From Branchiostoma floridae (Eukaryota > Chordata > Leptocardii > Amphioxiformes > Branchiostomatidae), in NCBI RefSeq assembly GCF_000003815.2, contig NC_049988.1, positions 20,274,767-20,338,766 of the forward strand: a stretch of DNA of 64,000 nt. The letters are read 5' to 3'. Shown here in pieces: positions 31,458-44,000 of this stretch (positions within the stretch are counted from its first letter, which is position 1; each line of letters begins with the position of its first letter). The notes beneath the pieces are model-generated. The model worked only from the letters and a program-made list of their open reading frames with translations, had not been told where the DNA came from and made no database searches. The translations under genes and the position numbers were made by a program.

Positions 31458-34400
31458 GTAGGAAATGTTTTCGTAACTTGCTTTTTCATTACAACATGGG
31501 AATTTAGTTGTAAAGCTAAGCAGAAAGCTTTCAAGCGGAAATGTTTTACGATCCACGATCACATACTGCTACATACACAAAATGGGTATGTAGTTGTGAA
31601 ATCTATTGAAAGTTATCAAGCACAAATTTTGTCCTATCACTTAAGCTAAGGGCACAACCCGCCGTTCGAGTAATTCGTCCGTATGTTATTTTGGCAGGCC
31701 ACGTCCGTCACGTGTTTCTGAAAACTTTCAGGCGGTACAGGGCAAGCGCGTCGCCCGTACTGTCACGTACGGGGGGCGAATCCGCAATCCGATGGCACAC
31801 AAAGTTTTGTCTGCACGTTAAGTTATACGGCGTGTCTGCGTGCTCCAAAATCCGTCGGATTCCCGACGAGTTCATACGGAGGCCGTACTTACCACTTACG
31901 GATCCCAAAAGATTGCCCACGTTTTGGCACGAAGACAGCACGTATTTGCACGTTCGGCGGGTTGTGCCCTTAGCTTAACGGACACACATACTTTACAATA
32001 GGCACAGGTAAGGAGCCATAGCGGGAAAATCTACCCCCCTCCTTGCCACAAAGTAGACTGATACCCTTCTCTGTATGTTACCTGCATTTAAGATATTGAT
32101 GATGTTAAAAGAAACTCACAATTACCACAATACAAAGGGACATTAGGGTGGGGACGCTGAAACCATCTTGGGCGATTGGTATCCTACGAAGACCACGGAG
32201 AGACAAAACGTCACAAAACTAGAGTAAAACGTGTTTGAAAGGTCTATAAATTTTACAGCTGGCACTGCACGAAAAGCAAGATTTCCGGTTCAAACTGCGC
32301 AGGACGTGCCTATAGATTTCACGCTGGCTGCACTGGTATTCACAGGCCCTGCACAGAAAAGTGGTGCACGTCCGACAATTCCCAGGCCTGGGCCCGGACA
32401 GAAGGTATGCGCAGGTCGGCACGACCTGGAATGTCCCGGAAATTTCGAATCTGCAGGCACGTGAAACACCATTTCCAACCCGCAAATTCGAACTTTTCGT
32501 GCAGTGTAGACCAAAACTACTGTCTGAACTATAATTAAAGACTAGAATTCCAGACTCAATTTGGCCACCAGGAGAATAATTACGACATTGTTAGTCGTCA
32601 TCGTAACTCTCCCGTCCGATCAAACCGCTGATTACTATCCAAGAAGATAAAAGAAAAAGAAAATACTAGTAAATGTCACCATACATGAGAGGTTTTTTTT
32701 CACCATTCTACCCTTTTACCTGAGTGCATGTGTGCAGACCGCAAGTAAAAACAACGGAATTTGCAATTTGTCACAATATTAATACAATAACGGACATCAA
32801 TCCTGGTCTGATGCTATTTTGGTGAGTGTGTCATTTAAGTCTAGGAAAAACTGTTGTGTTTCTGGTTAACCGACCGAGGCTAGCAAGAACCTGCAAACTC
32901 TATGGTAATTTTGGGTGCACCGCTGGCAATTTTGATCGGTACCTGTATCTGTTACTTTAGCCGATATAACTGCCCTTCTGTGTAACACTTCAGCTTCGCA
33001 GGCATGCGGCACGACAGCAATTAGTTATATTACATTTAACGACACGTTACACCTAAACTCTAAACACATATCCGCAAGTTTTCTTTAAAACTATTTATTT
33101 ATTTATTTCATCTTGAAACAGATGGGTAGCCCCTACAACAGTGCATAGTTGATTTCCAAGGGGGCCCACCAAACATACATGTAAATAACAGATACAGGAC
33201 AAAACGTGGTAACAATCAGTCAAACTTTGAACACCCAAGGACAACATACAGTACAGAAAACATAACACAGGTGCGTTGAAACATAATCAGTGTCCATACT
33301 CAAGTCGAAAACGTTCCAAGGTCAAAATCAATATGTCAAGAGATGGGGTGGAGGTCAGAGGTCAAATCATATATCAAATCATGTGATATTCAGGGAAGAT
33401 GCCCCTACTGTACTTGGTGATAACAAATTCCACTCTGCGATGGTTCTGGGGAAAACGCAACAATCCTAAGTTGACAACTCTGGTACTTAACTATATATTG
33501 TTTCTTAAATGCTTAGATACCTATCGGTAGGCATACCCACTAGTTTAGTAGTCGTTTTTTTACATCACGCAAAGTCAGGACATTTTCCTTCTGTATTCAA
33601 GTGCTACCCACTAGTGCTGCAGATCTGTTTTTATTTATGTAACATTAGCCATCCCTGTTGTAGTTGTTTGTACAGAATGATGCAGCTTGGTTCTGTACCC
33701 TTTCCAGTTTAGCTTTGTCTTTCTCTTCATCTTCGTATACGAAACTCTTATTGCTGTGGCATATTCAAGGTTTCGTCTCACTGGTGACGTGTTTGCAAGC
33801 GATTTTACCCTGGCTTGGCATGCGCACAACTTGTGTTTGGTCACTCCCAATGTCTGTTTACCCCTAAATTGTTATTTTGTTAACTTAAACACCCCACTTC
33901 AGCCCCGTTGTATGGGTGGGGTATTGTGGTTGCTAATACGTGCTGACCACAAAGCTGGTACGTGATTACGTTAGGGGTCGTTTGTTTGTTATGTGCGTAA
34001 CATAACACTTCTTTCGTAATTGAACTGCATAAGCCATTTCCTTTGTCATTCTTCAGGTTGTTCAGATCTTTATGGGGAAGTTGTGCATCTTTCTATTTAA
34101 ACAGCTCTATATCATAGGCAGTCACCGGCAATTAAGTAATCTCACACTTGAATAGGGATGGTCTGGCAAGTCGTTTATGTAAAAGTGCGGTTCCTTGTAG
34201 ACTCTTAAAACTACAGTTTGCTCTCCGTTCGTCAGGAAAGCCTTTAACTAAGTTAGCGTAGTGCACGCGCCTTGGACTCCATAGTACTCCAGTTTAGTAA
34301 TGAGCCTGGTGGGACTTTGTCAAAAGCTTTATTAAAATCCAGCATAGCTATACCCAAGTATATATATCTATTGTTTAGTGAGCCAGCCATGTCATAAACT

Positions 34401-37400
34401 GTTGGAATTAACTGAGTGATGCATGTTATGTTATATTTCATCAATATACATTATACAAGAATAACATTGACTTTCTATGCCTTATTTTCGTCTTCATTTA
34501 TCCATCAGTTTACTAACGTCTTGAGTTTGTATGTTGACCTGACCACAGTTATAATCTCTGCTGACCGCACGTATCCGGGTGGAGCGAGCGGCCGCTCCCA
34601 CTGCAGCTGTATGGCCGTCGGCATTGCCGTGCTGTTGAGCATCTCTGCTGTGGGGCTAGCCTCTCTGACGTTCATCAACAAAGAGGTAAACATTCTGAGA
34701 AAAACAAACTTCTTTTCAAAAAATCTTCATATCGCTTCTCTTACCTTTATAATGTACTGCAAGTATCAAGTCAGGTGCTGCTGCTACATATTAGCTGTTT
34801 ATCCAGTTTGGTATTCTGTCGTTCGTCTGTAGGAAATATCACAAATGTCCACTACTGTTGACGCCTTGAAGAACGACCAGGACGACATGCAGGCCGACAT
34901 ACGCCAACTGTCCACCACCGTTGACTCCTTGAAGCGCGACCAAGACAACATGAAAGCCAACATACGCCAACTGACCGCCATTGTTAACGCCTTGAAGCGC
35001 GACCAAGACGACATGACCCAACTGCCCACCACAGTTGACTCCTTGAAGCGCGACCAGGAGCGAAACCGAACCACTGCCTTGGAGCAGCGTCTTCACGAGA
35101 TGAGTAAGACGCCAAGTTTTTAATTTGTTACGTTAGTTTATGTGTACTGCTTGTGAAAGTGTATCTAATAGGGTTTCACTGACTCATATCATTTGTTAGG
35201 CCACACCACATTGCTTCCCGTTTTTTTGCAGAAAATATTGGACCGAAAAGTCGAAAAGAAATTACTTTTTACAGCACGTCTGAAGTAAAGAGAGGGGCAT
35301 ACATAAACAGACACAGACACAACAGCATTATTCAAAATTTCAGCTTCCCATGGCATATTTTTTTTTGCAATGAGCCCCTTCCTTTGATATAGTTATACAG
35401 AGCCAAATTTTCACTAATTAGTTATTCATGCCAGTATAATTTTCCCCTATAAACTAGTATATGCACTATTTGCATTCAGCTAGTTTTCATTATCATCATC
35501 ATCATCTTCGCCGCATGTCAGTTTCCATACATGTGAGCATTTATCGTTTGCATACTCATGCGATCTTTCCGACCAATAATAATGATGATAATACAATTAG
35601 GCATTACTTGCAGCCAGTAGGTACGCAATGTTTGAGTAATGAGGATGAATTACGTGCTCGAGGCGCCTTCACGAACAGGGGACTCCCGTTTTACGTCCCT
35701 TCCGAAATACGAATTCGTGGAATTCTTGGTCGGGCTACAGCATCCGGTCGTCCTTGGGTGGTCTCACATCCAAGTACTGTCCGGACTGCACGTTGTGTAG
35801 TGAACTTAGTGACTGCCTCATTTGTATACACGTGACAGATTAGAGACAAAATATTGCGACATGTAGCTAGATTTCATCTCTTCATTGTCCCTTTGGTCAA
35901 TTGCTGACGCCACGTATCAGCAAGATCAGTGTGAATAATACCACGTGTCTGTAACTTTCGCGAGATTACGTTCTGAAGTGATTGGTCATCAGTATTGATC
36001 CTAAAGAAGGCGACAATGGTCGTTGGAAATCTAATCCGTGTATACTCTTGTGTTGGAAGAAAGTCTAATACTGTTCTATGACTACAACCAGCACAGATGA
36101 GCTTCAATGATAAGATTTCACTTATCTTTACCATGCAGGCTGCGCACAGGGGCCTCCTGGGATGCCTGGCCTGAATGGTCGTGACGGTCGCGATGGGATT
36201 CCAGGACCTCCTGGCCAGCCCGGCTCATCTGGGCCATGCAGCCGACCTGGGCCCCCTGGTCCACCTGGTCCCGAGGGCCCTACCGGTCCCGAAGGTTCAC
36301 CCGGTCCAGAGGGCCCACCAGGACCCGAAGGCTCGCCCGGTCCCGAGGGCTCGCCCGGTCCCGAGGGCCAAACCGGACCCGAAGGTTCACCCGGTCCGAA
36401 GGGTCCACCCGGTCGCGAGGGTCCACCCGGTCCGAAGGGTCCACCCGGAAACAACGGCTCAGACGGCCGGAACGCCAGTGACGGACTCCCTAGACCACCA
36501 GGAAGCTGTAATTGTTCCAATAACCCCGTCAGTCCGCCGCCAATAGCCATGAAAGGTATACATTCAATCTCTATCGCCTTGTCTTTTGTTTCAGCTTTGT
36601 TACAATCATCATAGCCTGCGATTGGCACATTACCTAAGCCTGGTTTTTCCGCAACTTTGGTAAGCTCTTGCAAACATTACAAGTTCACTATCTGAGCTTT
36701 CATTCTAGATTTTGGTACAATCTTCAAGGTCTACATTTGACTTGGTTTTCGGCCAACATCGACTTTTGTAACTCTCTATCAAGTTCACTATTTTGCGATA
36801 AACTTCATTCCTTTAATGTATCCTTTAATGTACAAGTAAGTCAAATGTAACTCAAAATTACTTACAGATTGTGACGACGTCTACAATGCTGGCCACACCA
36901 CCAGCGGTGTCTACACCATCCAGCCAGACGCCGCCGGAGCCTCGTTCCGGGTCTACTGTGAGATGGAAGCCGGAGTCGGCGGCTGGACTGTCCTCCAGAA
37001 GCGCTTCGACGGTTCTGTAGATTTTGCTAATGACTGGGAAACTTACAAAAATGGGTTTGGGGCTCTTTTTGGTGAGTTTTGGCTCGGGAACGACAAAATC
37101 TATCAGATTTCCAACGAGAATGTATACCTTCTGCGCATTGATCTCGAGAATTGGTCCTCGGAAACGGTATACGCTGAATATGACAGGTTCTATATCGAGA
37201 ATGAAGCAGCAAAGTACCGTCTGCATGTTGGTGCCTATAGCGGCACTGCTGGGGATGGTGGGGGAGGGTTAAGTTATCATGATGGTCGCATGTTCTCAAC
37301 ACACGACCAGGATAACGACGATCATTCGAGCTCTGACTGCGCAACTCTCCATGGTCGTGGTGGTTGGTGGTATAGAGTTTGTGACCACGTTAACCTGAAC

Positions 37401-37517
37401 CAGCCGTACAAGCATGGCGGCGGGGGGACTGATTTTCATGGTATAGAATGGTGGGCGTGGGCAGCTCACTGGCACTCCATCAAGTCTTCTGTCATGAAGA
37501 TCAGACCTGCTCCTTAG
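31244..37517 (+). CDS. Gene 4: predicted membrane-anchored collagen-FBG lectin with Tyr/Pro-rich tail, 562 aa
   Basis: Exons 31244-31457, 34549-34685, 34833-35103, 36139-36555, 36868-37517. Frame and phases agree. Predicted parts: cytoplasmic tail (1-71, unlike genes 2 and 6), TM exon (72-117, hydrophobic about 93-109), coiled coil (118-207), long collagen segment (208-346, about 40 triplets) and FBG (347-562). The tail is Pro/Gln-rich, then has a tyrosine/acidic cluster ([10 protein letters not shown]) and AAYTP. Extra exons could hide in the 3.1 kb intron 1, since tail exons in this family are all phase 1-1. The TM exon uses an acceptor 15 nt upstream of the family position, and the coil exon can use only the first of the two family donors. 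Role as a surface pattern-recognition lectin is inferred. Confidence 0.8.
31641..31978. mobile_element. MITE with 24 bp perfect TIRs
   Basis: Left end ttaagctaagggcacaaccc (31641-31664 with gccg) is exactly inverted at 31955-31978. 338 bp, GC-rich interior, no ORF of its own. In intron 1 of gene 4. Confidence 0.9.
32263..32506. mobile_element. MITE with 14 bp TIRs
   Basis: cactgcacgaaaag (32263-32276) and its exact inverse cttttcgtgcagtg (32493-32506). 244 bp, GC-rich interior. Confidence 0.85.
33089..34450 (-). mobile_element. Degenerate LINE fragment (antisense)
   Basis: Minus-strand pieces: [17 protein letters not shown] (reverse transcriptase motif region, about 34280-34345) and VRRNLEYAT (about 33790), in the right order for a non-LTR element. 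A (TTTA)n stretch near 33095 would be its 3' tail. Stops and frameshifts throughout. Confidence 0.65.
34549..34685 (+). CDS. Gene 4 exon 2 (transmembrane)
   Basis: 137 nt, phase 1 in and 0 out, donor AAAGAG|gtaaac. Encodes [15 protein letters not shown], then [20 protein letters not shown] and FINKE. The family acceptor (cag|accgc) is ctg|accgc here, so the upstream gaccacag|tt was chosen. It keeps the frame and adds five residues. Confidence 0.78.
34833..35103 (+). CDS. Gene 4 exon 3 (coiled-coil stalk, long form)
   Basis: 271 nt, phase 0 in and 1 out. Two 21-residue units (STTVD.LK.DQD.M.A.IRQL), then shorter units, then [15 protein letters not shown]. Donor is atga|gtaaga. The second family donor (ccag|gtaagt) has become ccaagttttt, and reading past it meets a stop. 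Confidence 0.85.
35758..35805 (-). repeat. 5S-rRNA-like or SINE fragment
   Basis: gtggtctcacatccaagtac followed by tgtccggactgcacgttg resembles the antisense of the internal promoter part of 5S rRNA. The surrounding 35640-35830 has the look of a dispersed repeat. Not a functional 5S gene. Confidence 0.35.
36139..36555 (+). CDS. Gene 4 exon 4 (collagen-like, expanded)
   Basis: 417 nt, phase 1-1. About 40 triplets, with an internal run of alternating GPE and GSP/GPP triplets from an 18 bp repeat. Breaks at SRP, ASD and RPP. Ends GSCNCSNNP and a Pro-rich linker. Confidence 0.93.
36868..37517 (+). CDS. Gene 4 exon 5 (fibrinogen C-terminal domain)
   Basis: 650 nt to TAG. Starts [16 protein letters not shown] calcium loop, DCAT (Asp before Cys), GGWWYRVCD, ending MKIRPAP. 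Confidence 0.96.
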
Positions 37518-37518
37518 A

Positions 37519-37524
37519 AATAAA
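37519..37524 (+). terminator. AATAAA directly after the gene 4 stop
   Basis: The hexamer starts one base after the stop codon. Gene 6 has aataac at this point. It would give an unusually short 3' UTR, so its use is doubtful. Confidence 0.3.
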
Positions 37525-37633
37525 CAACTTAAACCAAACCCACGCCCCGACATTTGCATTTAACAGCTTTGCACACGCGTTCAGCTAACAGCTTCTTCAC
37601 GTAATGTTCCTTCTAAGCCGCCGTTCTAAATCT

Positions 37634-40600
37634 CTTGTTATATTGCAACCCATACTGCAGTATGGATTGCAATATATTGTTATATTGCAATCCATACATA
37701 GTATGGGATTGCAATATATTGTTTTTCCTTTGTCTCTTCTTCTCCTGTCAAATTCTTCAAATGGATTCAACTTTTTCATTTTTGGGCCAAATGAGCTGAA
37801 ATTTGGCAGGGTGGTAGAAATAGCAAATACCCCCAGGAGTTTTTTTTTCACATTCTTGATAGAGGCCTTAAAATTTATGATATTTAGGGTTTTTGGTCAT
37901 TTTTAGACAAAATATGTATATTTTGGGCCCCTGTGCCCTGGTATTACAAGCTAATGACCTTTGGTGCAGAGGTGCATTGGACACATGAGCACAGAAAACC
38001 ATTTACACTTTCTTCATAGATCACTTTAAAAATGAGTTATTTTAGGTTTTTGGCCATTTTTGACTAAAAATGTATATTTTTGGCTCATATGCCCTGGCAT
38101 GAGGGATAAATGACCCGAAATCTGGTATATAGGTGCATTGGATATATAAGCACAGGGCTCCATCAACACTTTCTTCATAGATCACTTCAAAAATGAGTTA
38201 TTTTGGGTTTTTCTGCCATTTTTGACAAAAAATGTAAATTTTTGGCTCCTATACCCTTATATGAAAACTTAATGACCTGAAATTTGGTACATAGGTGCAT
38301 TGGACATATGACCATAGGACACCATCAACGCTTTCGTCATAGATCACTTAAAAAATGAGTTATTTTGGGGTTTTCGGCCATTTTTGACAAAAAAATTATA
38401 TTTTTGGCTCCTATACCCTTATATGAAAACCTAATGACCTGAACTTTGGTACATAGGTGCATTGGACATATGACCACAGGACCCCATCAACGCTTTCGTC
38501 ATAGATCACTTCAAAAATGAGTTATTTTGGGGTTTTCGGCCATTTTTGACTAACAATGTATATTTTTGGCTCCTATACCGTTGTATGAAAACCTAATGAC
38601 CTGAAATTCGGCATGAAGGTGTGTCTGGCTTGTACCCACAGTACTTCATTTTCACTTTGGTCATACATTACTTTAAATTGTTGAATTTTGGGATTTTTTG
38701 CCATTTACGGACTAAAAATGTTAAGTTTTGGCTCCTATACCTATGTATGAAAACCAAATGGTCTGAAATTTGGTATGAAGGTGCGTACGTTATGTAGCCA
38801 CAGGGCTCTATTCACACCTATGGTGTACATCAATCAAAAATTGTTAAATTTGGGATTGGCATGCATATGAAGATGGATTGCAATATGCTGTATTTGCTCC
38901 CAAGCAAATGTCGGCCTTTCTAGTTATATTGCAATCCATACTACAGTATGGATGCAATATATTGTTTTTCCTGACTTTCTCCTGTCAAATCTTCAAACCC
39001 CTTCTACTTTTTCATTTTGGGGCCAAATGAGCTGAAATTTGGCATGGAGGTAGGCATGGCAAATACCCCCAGGTGTTTTTTTCACTTTCTTGATAGAGGC
39101 CTTAGAATTTATTATATTTAGGGTTTTTGGTCATTTTTAGACAAAATATGTATATTTTGGGCCCCTGTGCCCTGGTATTACAAGCTAATGACCTGAAATT
39201 TGGTAGAGAGGTGCATTGGACATATGAGCACAGAAAACCATCAACACTTTCTTTATAGATCACTTCAAAAATTAGTAATTTTATGCTTTTTGGCCATTTT
39301 TTACTAAAAATGTATATTTTTGGCTCGTATGCCCTTGTATTAAAACCAAATGACCTGAAATTTGGTACATAGGTGCGTTTGACATATGACCACATAACCC
39401 CATCAACGCTTAATTCATTGTTTACGCTAAAAATGAGTTATTTTAGGGTTTTGGGCCATTTTTGACTAAAAATGTATATTTTTTGCTCCTATGCCCTTGT
39501 ATAGAAACCAAATGACCTGAAATTTGGTACAGAGGTGCATTGAACATATGCTCACAGGACCACATTGACACTTTCTTCATAGATTACTTCAAAAATTAGT
39601 TATTTTGGGGTTTTCAGTCATTTTTGACTAAAAATGTTTATTTTTGGCTTCTATGACCTTGTATGTAAACCAAATGACCTGAAATTTGGTACAAAGGTAA
39701 ATTGGACATATGACAACAGGACCCCATCAACACTTTCTTCATAGAGCATTTATGAAATGAGTTATTTTTGGATTTTTAGCCATTTTTAACTAAAAAATGT
39801 ATATTTTTGGCTCCTATGCCCTTGTATGTAAACCAAATGACCTAAAATTCGGCATGAAGGTGTGTAGGACAAGGGCCCACAGTGCTTCATTTTCTCTTTG
39901 AGCAAACATTACTTCAAATTGTTTAATTTTGGGATTTTTTTCAAGGATGAAGATGGATTGCAATATGCTGAATTTGCTCCTAAGCAAATGTCGGCCTTTC
40001 TAGTTTTTGCTGAGTTTCTCCTGTCAAATCTTCAAACCCCTTCTACTTTTTCATTTTGGGGCCAAATGAGCTGAATTTTGGCATGGAGGTAGGGATAGCA
40101 AGTACCCCCAGGTATTTCTTTCACTTTCTTGATAGAGGCCTTAGAATTTATGATATTTAGGGTTTTTGGTCATTTTTAGACAAAATATATATATTTTGGG
40201 CCCCTGTGCCCTGGTATTACAAGCTAATGACCTGAAATTTGGTACAGAGGTGCATTGGACATATGAGCACAGAAAACCATCAACACTTTCTTTATAGATC
40301 ACTTCAAAAATTAGTTATTTTAGGCTTTTAGGCCATTTTTTACTAAAAATGTATATTTTTGGCTCGTATGCCCTTGTATTAAAACCAAATGACCTGAAAT
40401 TTGGTACATAGGTGCGTTTGACATATGACCACAGAACCCCATCAACGCTTAATTCATTGTTTACGCCAAAATGAGTTATTTTAGGGTTTTGGGCCATTTT
40501 TGACTAAAAATGTATATTTTTTGCTCCTATGCCCTTGTATAGAAACCAAATGACCTGAAATTTGGTACAGAGGTGCATTGAACATATGTTCACAGGACCC

Positions 40601-41046
40601 CATTGACACTTTCTTCATAGATCACTTCAAAAATGAGTTATTTTGGGGTTTTCAGTCATTTTTGACTAAAAATGTATATTTTTGGCTTCTATGACCTTGT
40701 ATGTAAACCAAATGACCTGAAATTTGGTACAAAGGTAAATTGGACATATGACAACAGGACCCCATCAACACTTTCTTCATAGAGCATTTATGAAATTAGT
40801 TATTTTGGGATTTTTAGCCATTTTTAACTAAAAAATGTATATTTTTGGCTCCTATGCCCTTGTATGTAAACCAAATGACCTAAAATTCGGCATGAAGGTG
40901 TGTAGGACAAGTGCCCACAGTGCTTTATTTTCCCTTTGAGCAAACATTACTTCAAATTGTTTAATTTTGGAAGTTTTTCAAGGATGAAGATGGATTGCAA
41001 TATGCTGTATTTGCTCCTAAGCAAATGTCGGCCTTTCTAGTTCTAC
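37634..41046. mobile_element. 3.4 kb tandem-repeat insertion after gene 4
   Basis: Begins with palindromic ttatattgcaa...ttgcaatatattg units, then about 18 copies of a roughly 160 bp monomer (tgacctgaaatttggtac, gccatttttgactaaaaatg). These are grouped into higher-order units of about 1.05 kb, each closed by an aagatggattgcaatatgct segment and ending tcggcctttctagtt (38925, 40010, 41041). The paralogous flank after gene 6 (61600-61640) runs through without it. ttgctcctaagcaa followed by ctttctagt resembles a Helitron 3' end. Confidence 0.8.
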
Positions 41047-41049
41047 ATG

Positions 41050-44000
41050 TATTAGCGTTGTTAACTTTGTTCCACTCTCGACGGTAGCAACAGTTCAGAG
41101 TGCATTTGTGTCGTAAAGAAAACAATGCTATGGATTCGAGTTTGCTTTTCTTTTAGGTGAAATGCAACTTTTTTCTTCATCCTCCTAATTTTTGGAATTT
41201 TTCGTAAAGTATGTCCGCGTAGAGAGTTTTCAAACTCAGCATTAAGCGAAGTCGACCATCATGATTTCGTCGTAAACTGTAAATTGGGGGCCCCCCCCCC
41301 CCCCCCCACATACACTAACACAAATGCGCCACTTTTCGTCCCCATACAGACCCGTAAGATGCCTTGGATATGGCACTAAAATTCCAATGGAAAGGATGTT
41401 GTTCTTTGGTAAAGATAACTTTTCAAAGTTGAAAGATTCACTCGTGTTGCATAAATCTTGGCAGGTGAGGACGAAGAGCTGATTTAGACGTAGATCAAGT
41501 GCACAGTTAGCCTCCTTTGATGACTTCAAGCAGTGGTAGCTTTTCGCGGGAGCGCTGATTCGCGATGTTCAAAATGGGTTAACGAATTTAATACCGGCAG
41601 AGGAAGTTACGCAATGAATACTAGCAACCATTTTAGCTGCAGTTTGGAAAATGATCAGAAAATGGCACTGCCACGCGCGGCAGTGGAAAACACTTTTAAA
41701 CTAGAGTTCCACGAACACATACCTTTGCCAAATAAATCAGGTTTGTTATGTAGAATGATGTCTGTAGACAAATGCGTTACTCATTTCATTTTCTTTATAA
41801 TTAAATGCTTGGAGTTGGTTTATAAAATTTCGGCATTTATTATGCAAATTAGATCCCAATTTACAATTAATTGATATCAAATTGTATCAAGCATTACTTA
41901 AGCTATCAGCATACCAAAAATCATGATGATCCTTTGATCCATTCTTGACTTATTCTCTTTCAAAGTCTTTAAATACACCTCTTACTCTCTTCCCTCTTTC
42001 TCAGTTACATATGTGACAACTTTGATGAAAGTACTATAATGGAATGCAGTGGATTTATGAACTTTTCCTAATCAATTATGCAAATTATATTAGCTGTTAA
42101 CTTGCATAATAAGTATCACATTATATAAGTCTTCATTTAGGCTATCTACATGCCGAAAATCATGACGATCCGTCAACAAGTTAATATTTTCTCATTAATT
42201 ATGCAAATGAGATCATCATTTGCATGATAAATATGTATTGACATTTCTCTCTTTCTCAGCTACATATGTGACAAGTTTTAAAGCCCTATCATGGAATGTA
42301 GTGAATTTATGAAATATCCTCATTAATTATGCAAATTAGCTGTTGATTTGCATAATTGTTATCTCATTATGTAGGTCTTCACTTACGCTACTGTACCTAC
42401 ATACAAAAAAACATGATGATCCGTCAACATGTTCATATTTTCTCATTAATTATGCAAATGAGGTCATCATTTGCATAATTGATATCTGTCGACATTTCTC
42501 TCCTTCCCAGCTACATATGTGACAAGTTTGAAAGTCCTATCATGGAATGTAGTGGATTTATAATTTTTCCTCATTAAATATGCAAATTAGCTGCTGATTT
42601 GCATAATTAGTATACCATTATGTAAGTCATCACTCATTCTATCTACATACCAAAAATCATGACGATCCGTCAACACGTTGTAGAGTTATTCTCATCCAAA
42701 GTTTGAAAGGAAACCGGCGCCTGCAGTTGCAAAAAAGCCGCTAGGGGGCCCAAACTCACAGCACTTACTCTCTGCCTCGAGGGCTATCTACCACTCAAAA
42801 ATCATGATCACAGCATGTCCAGAACACGAGATATCAAAAATTGAGGTTCTGCTGCAGTACCTTAGCAAGCCGCTAGGGGGCCCATTATCGAACTTGACCT
42901 TCGTTTTCCAGACCCCTACCCACCTACCAAATATTATCGGGATCCATCCAAGACTTCTTGAGTTATGCTGTTAACAGACAGACACACACACAGACACACA
43001 CACAGACTCACAAGCCCAAAACATAACCTTAGCCATTCTGGCAAAGGTAAATATCCCTTTCCCAACTCATTCTGAAATTGTAACCATCCCATGCATAGAA
43101 AACTTCAAAAGCGTATAAAAACATAGTGTAAATCCATTCTTTCTTTTGTTTTCTGCATTACTCTTCCTATTAAACGAAGTATGGGTGGAAAAACGCGCCA
43201 TTCTTGATGGTGGACACACGTGATTGAGCCGGTAGTACATTTACTCTTGTGTTGATTTGTAACGGTTAGGAGCAGCCTTAGATTGTAACGTTATCATCTT
43301 AGTGAATTTCACTGTTATACATAAATAGATTGGACAAACTTACTTATAACTGGAGAGGGTGTTGAAATGAAGACAAAACGAGGGGCTTTACTATTTGTAC
43401 GGTCAGATGTGTTGGAAGCTTCAGTAGTTGAGCGAATTCCATTAAGCTATTCTATTCCAGTTCCATGCCAGATGATAGAATCAAGTTTAACTTCAGTACG
43501 CTGAAGGAATAGGAATGATTTTGTAGAAGGCAAGATGTATGTAGGTGTGATAGAATTTGTGCATTAGAGTGCAGAGATGTACCAAGGAAACATTTTGGCG
43601 AAAAAGACTACACTGCATATATATATAGCACGGCAGTTGTGAACATTATGTAGAAAGTAACATTATGTCTGTGGACAGTATCTTAGAGACTTTTATCTTA
43701 TATTGTAGGAAGAGAATTATAGCATTCTAAATGGTACGTAAAAAAACTTGTAAACTGTTCATGATTTAAAAAATGCTTGGAGCATGCAGCCTGTAAGGTA
43801 TGATAGTACATGTAGCACATGCATTAAATGTTACATGGTATATAAAGTGATGATGATATATGGTAGAAATATTAGAAGAAATATTACTGCATGTTACAAT
43901 GAATATTGAAGTATAGTACAGAGATGGTAAATAATGGTAAATATTGCAAGTTCTTTTGGGTTGAAAAATCCTACAATAAATACGTCATACCTTTATGTAA

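Noticed and set aside
31691-31978. 95-codon + strand frame
   Set aside because: Entirely within the MITE with 24 bp TIRs.
35461-35835. 124-codon frame in the gene 4 intron
   Set aside because: Runs through low-complexity CAT repeats and a dispersed-repeat fragment, without domain or splice support.
36128-36673. 181-codon Gly-Pro-rich minus-strand frame opposite the gene 4 collagen exon (similar at 229-426, 15532-15819, 60346-60582)
   Set aside because: The complement of Gly-Pro-Pro codons also reads as Gly-Pro-rich. The + strand version has splice sites and joins the FBG exon.
37634-41046. CRISPR-like regular repeats
   Set aside because: Monomers are about 160 bp, diverged and without unique spacers. 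The DNA is eukaryotic.
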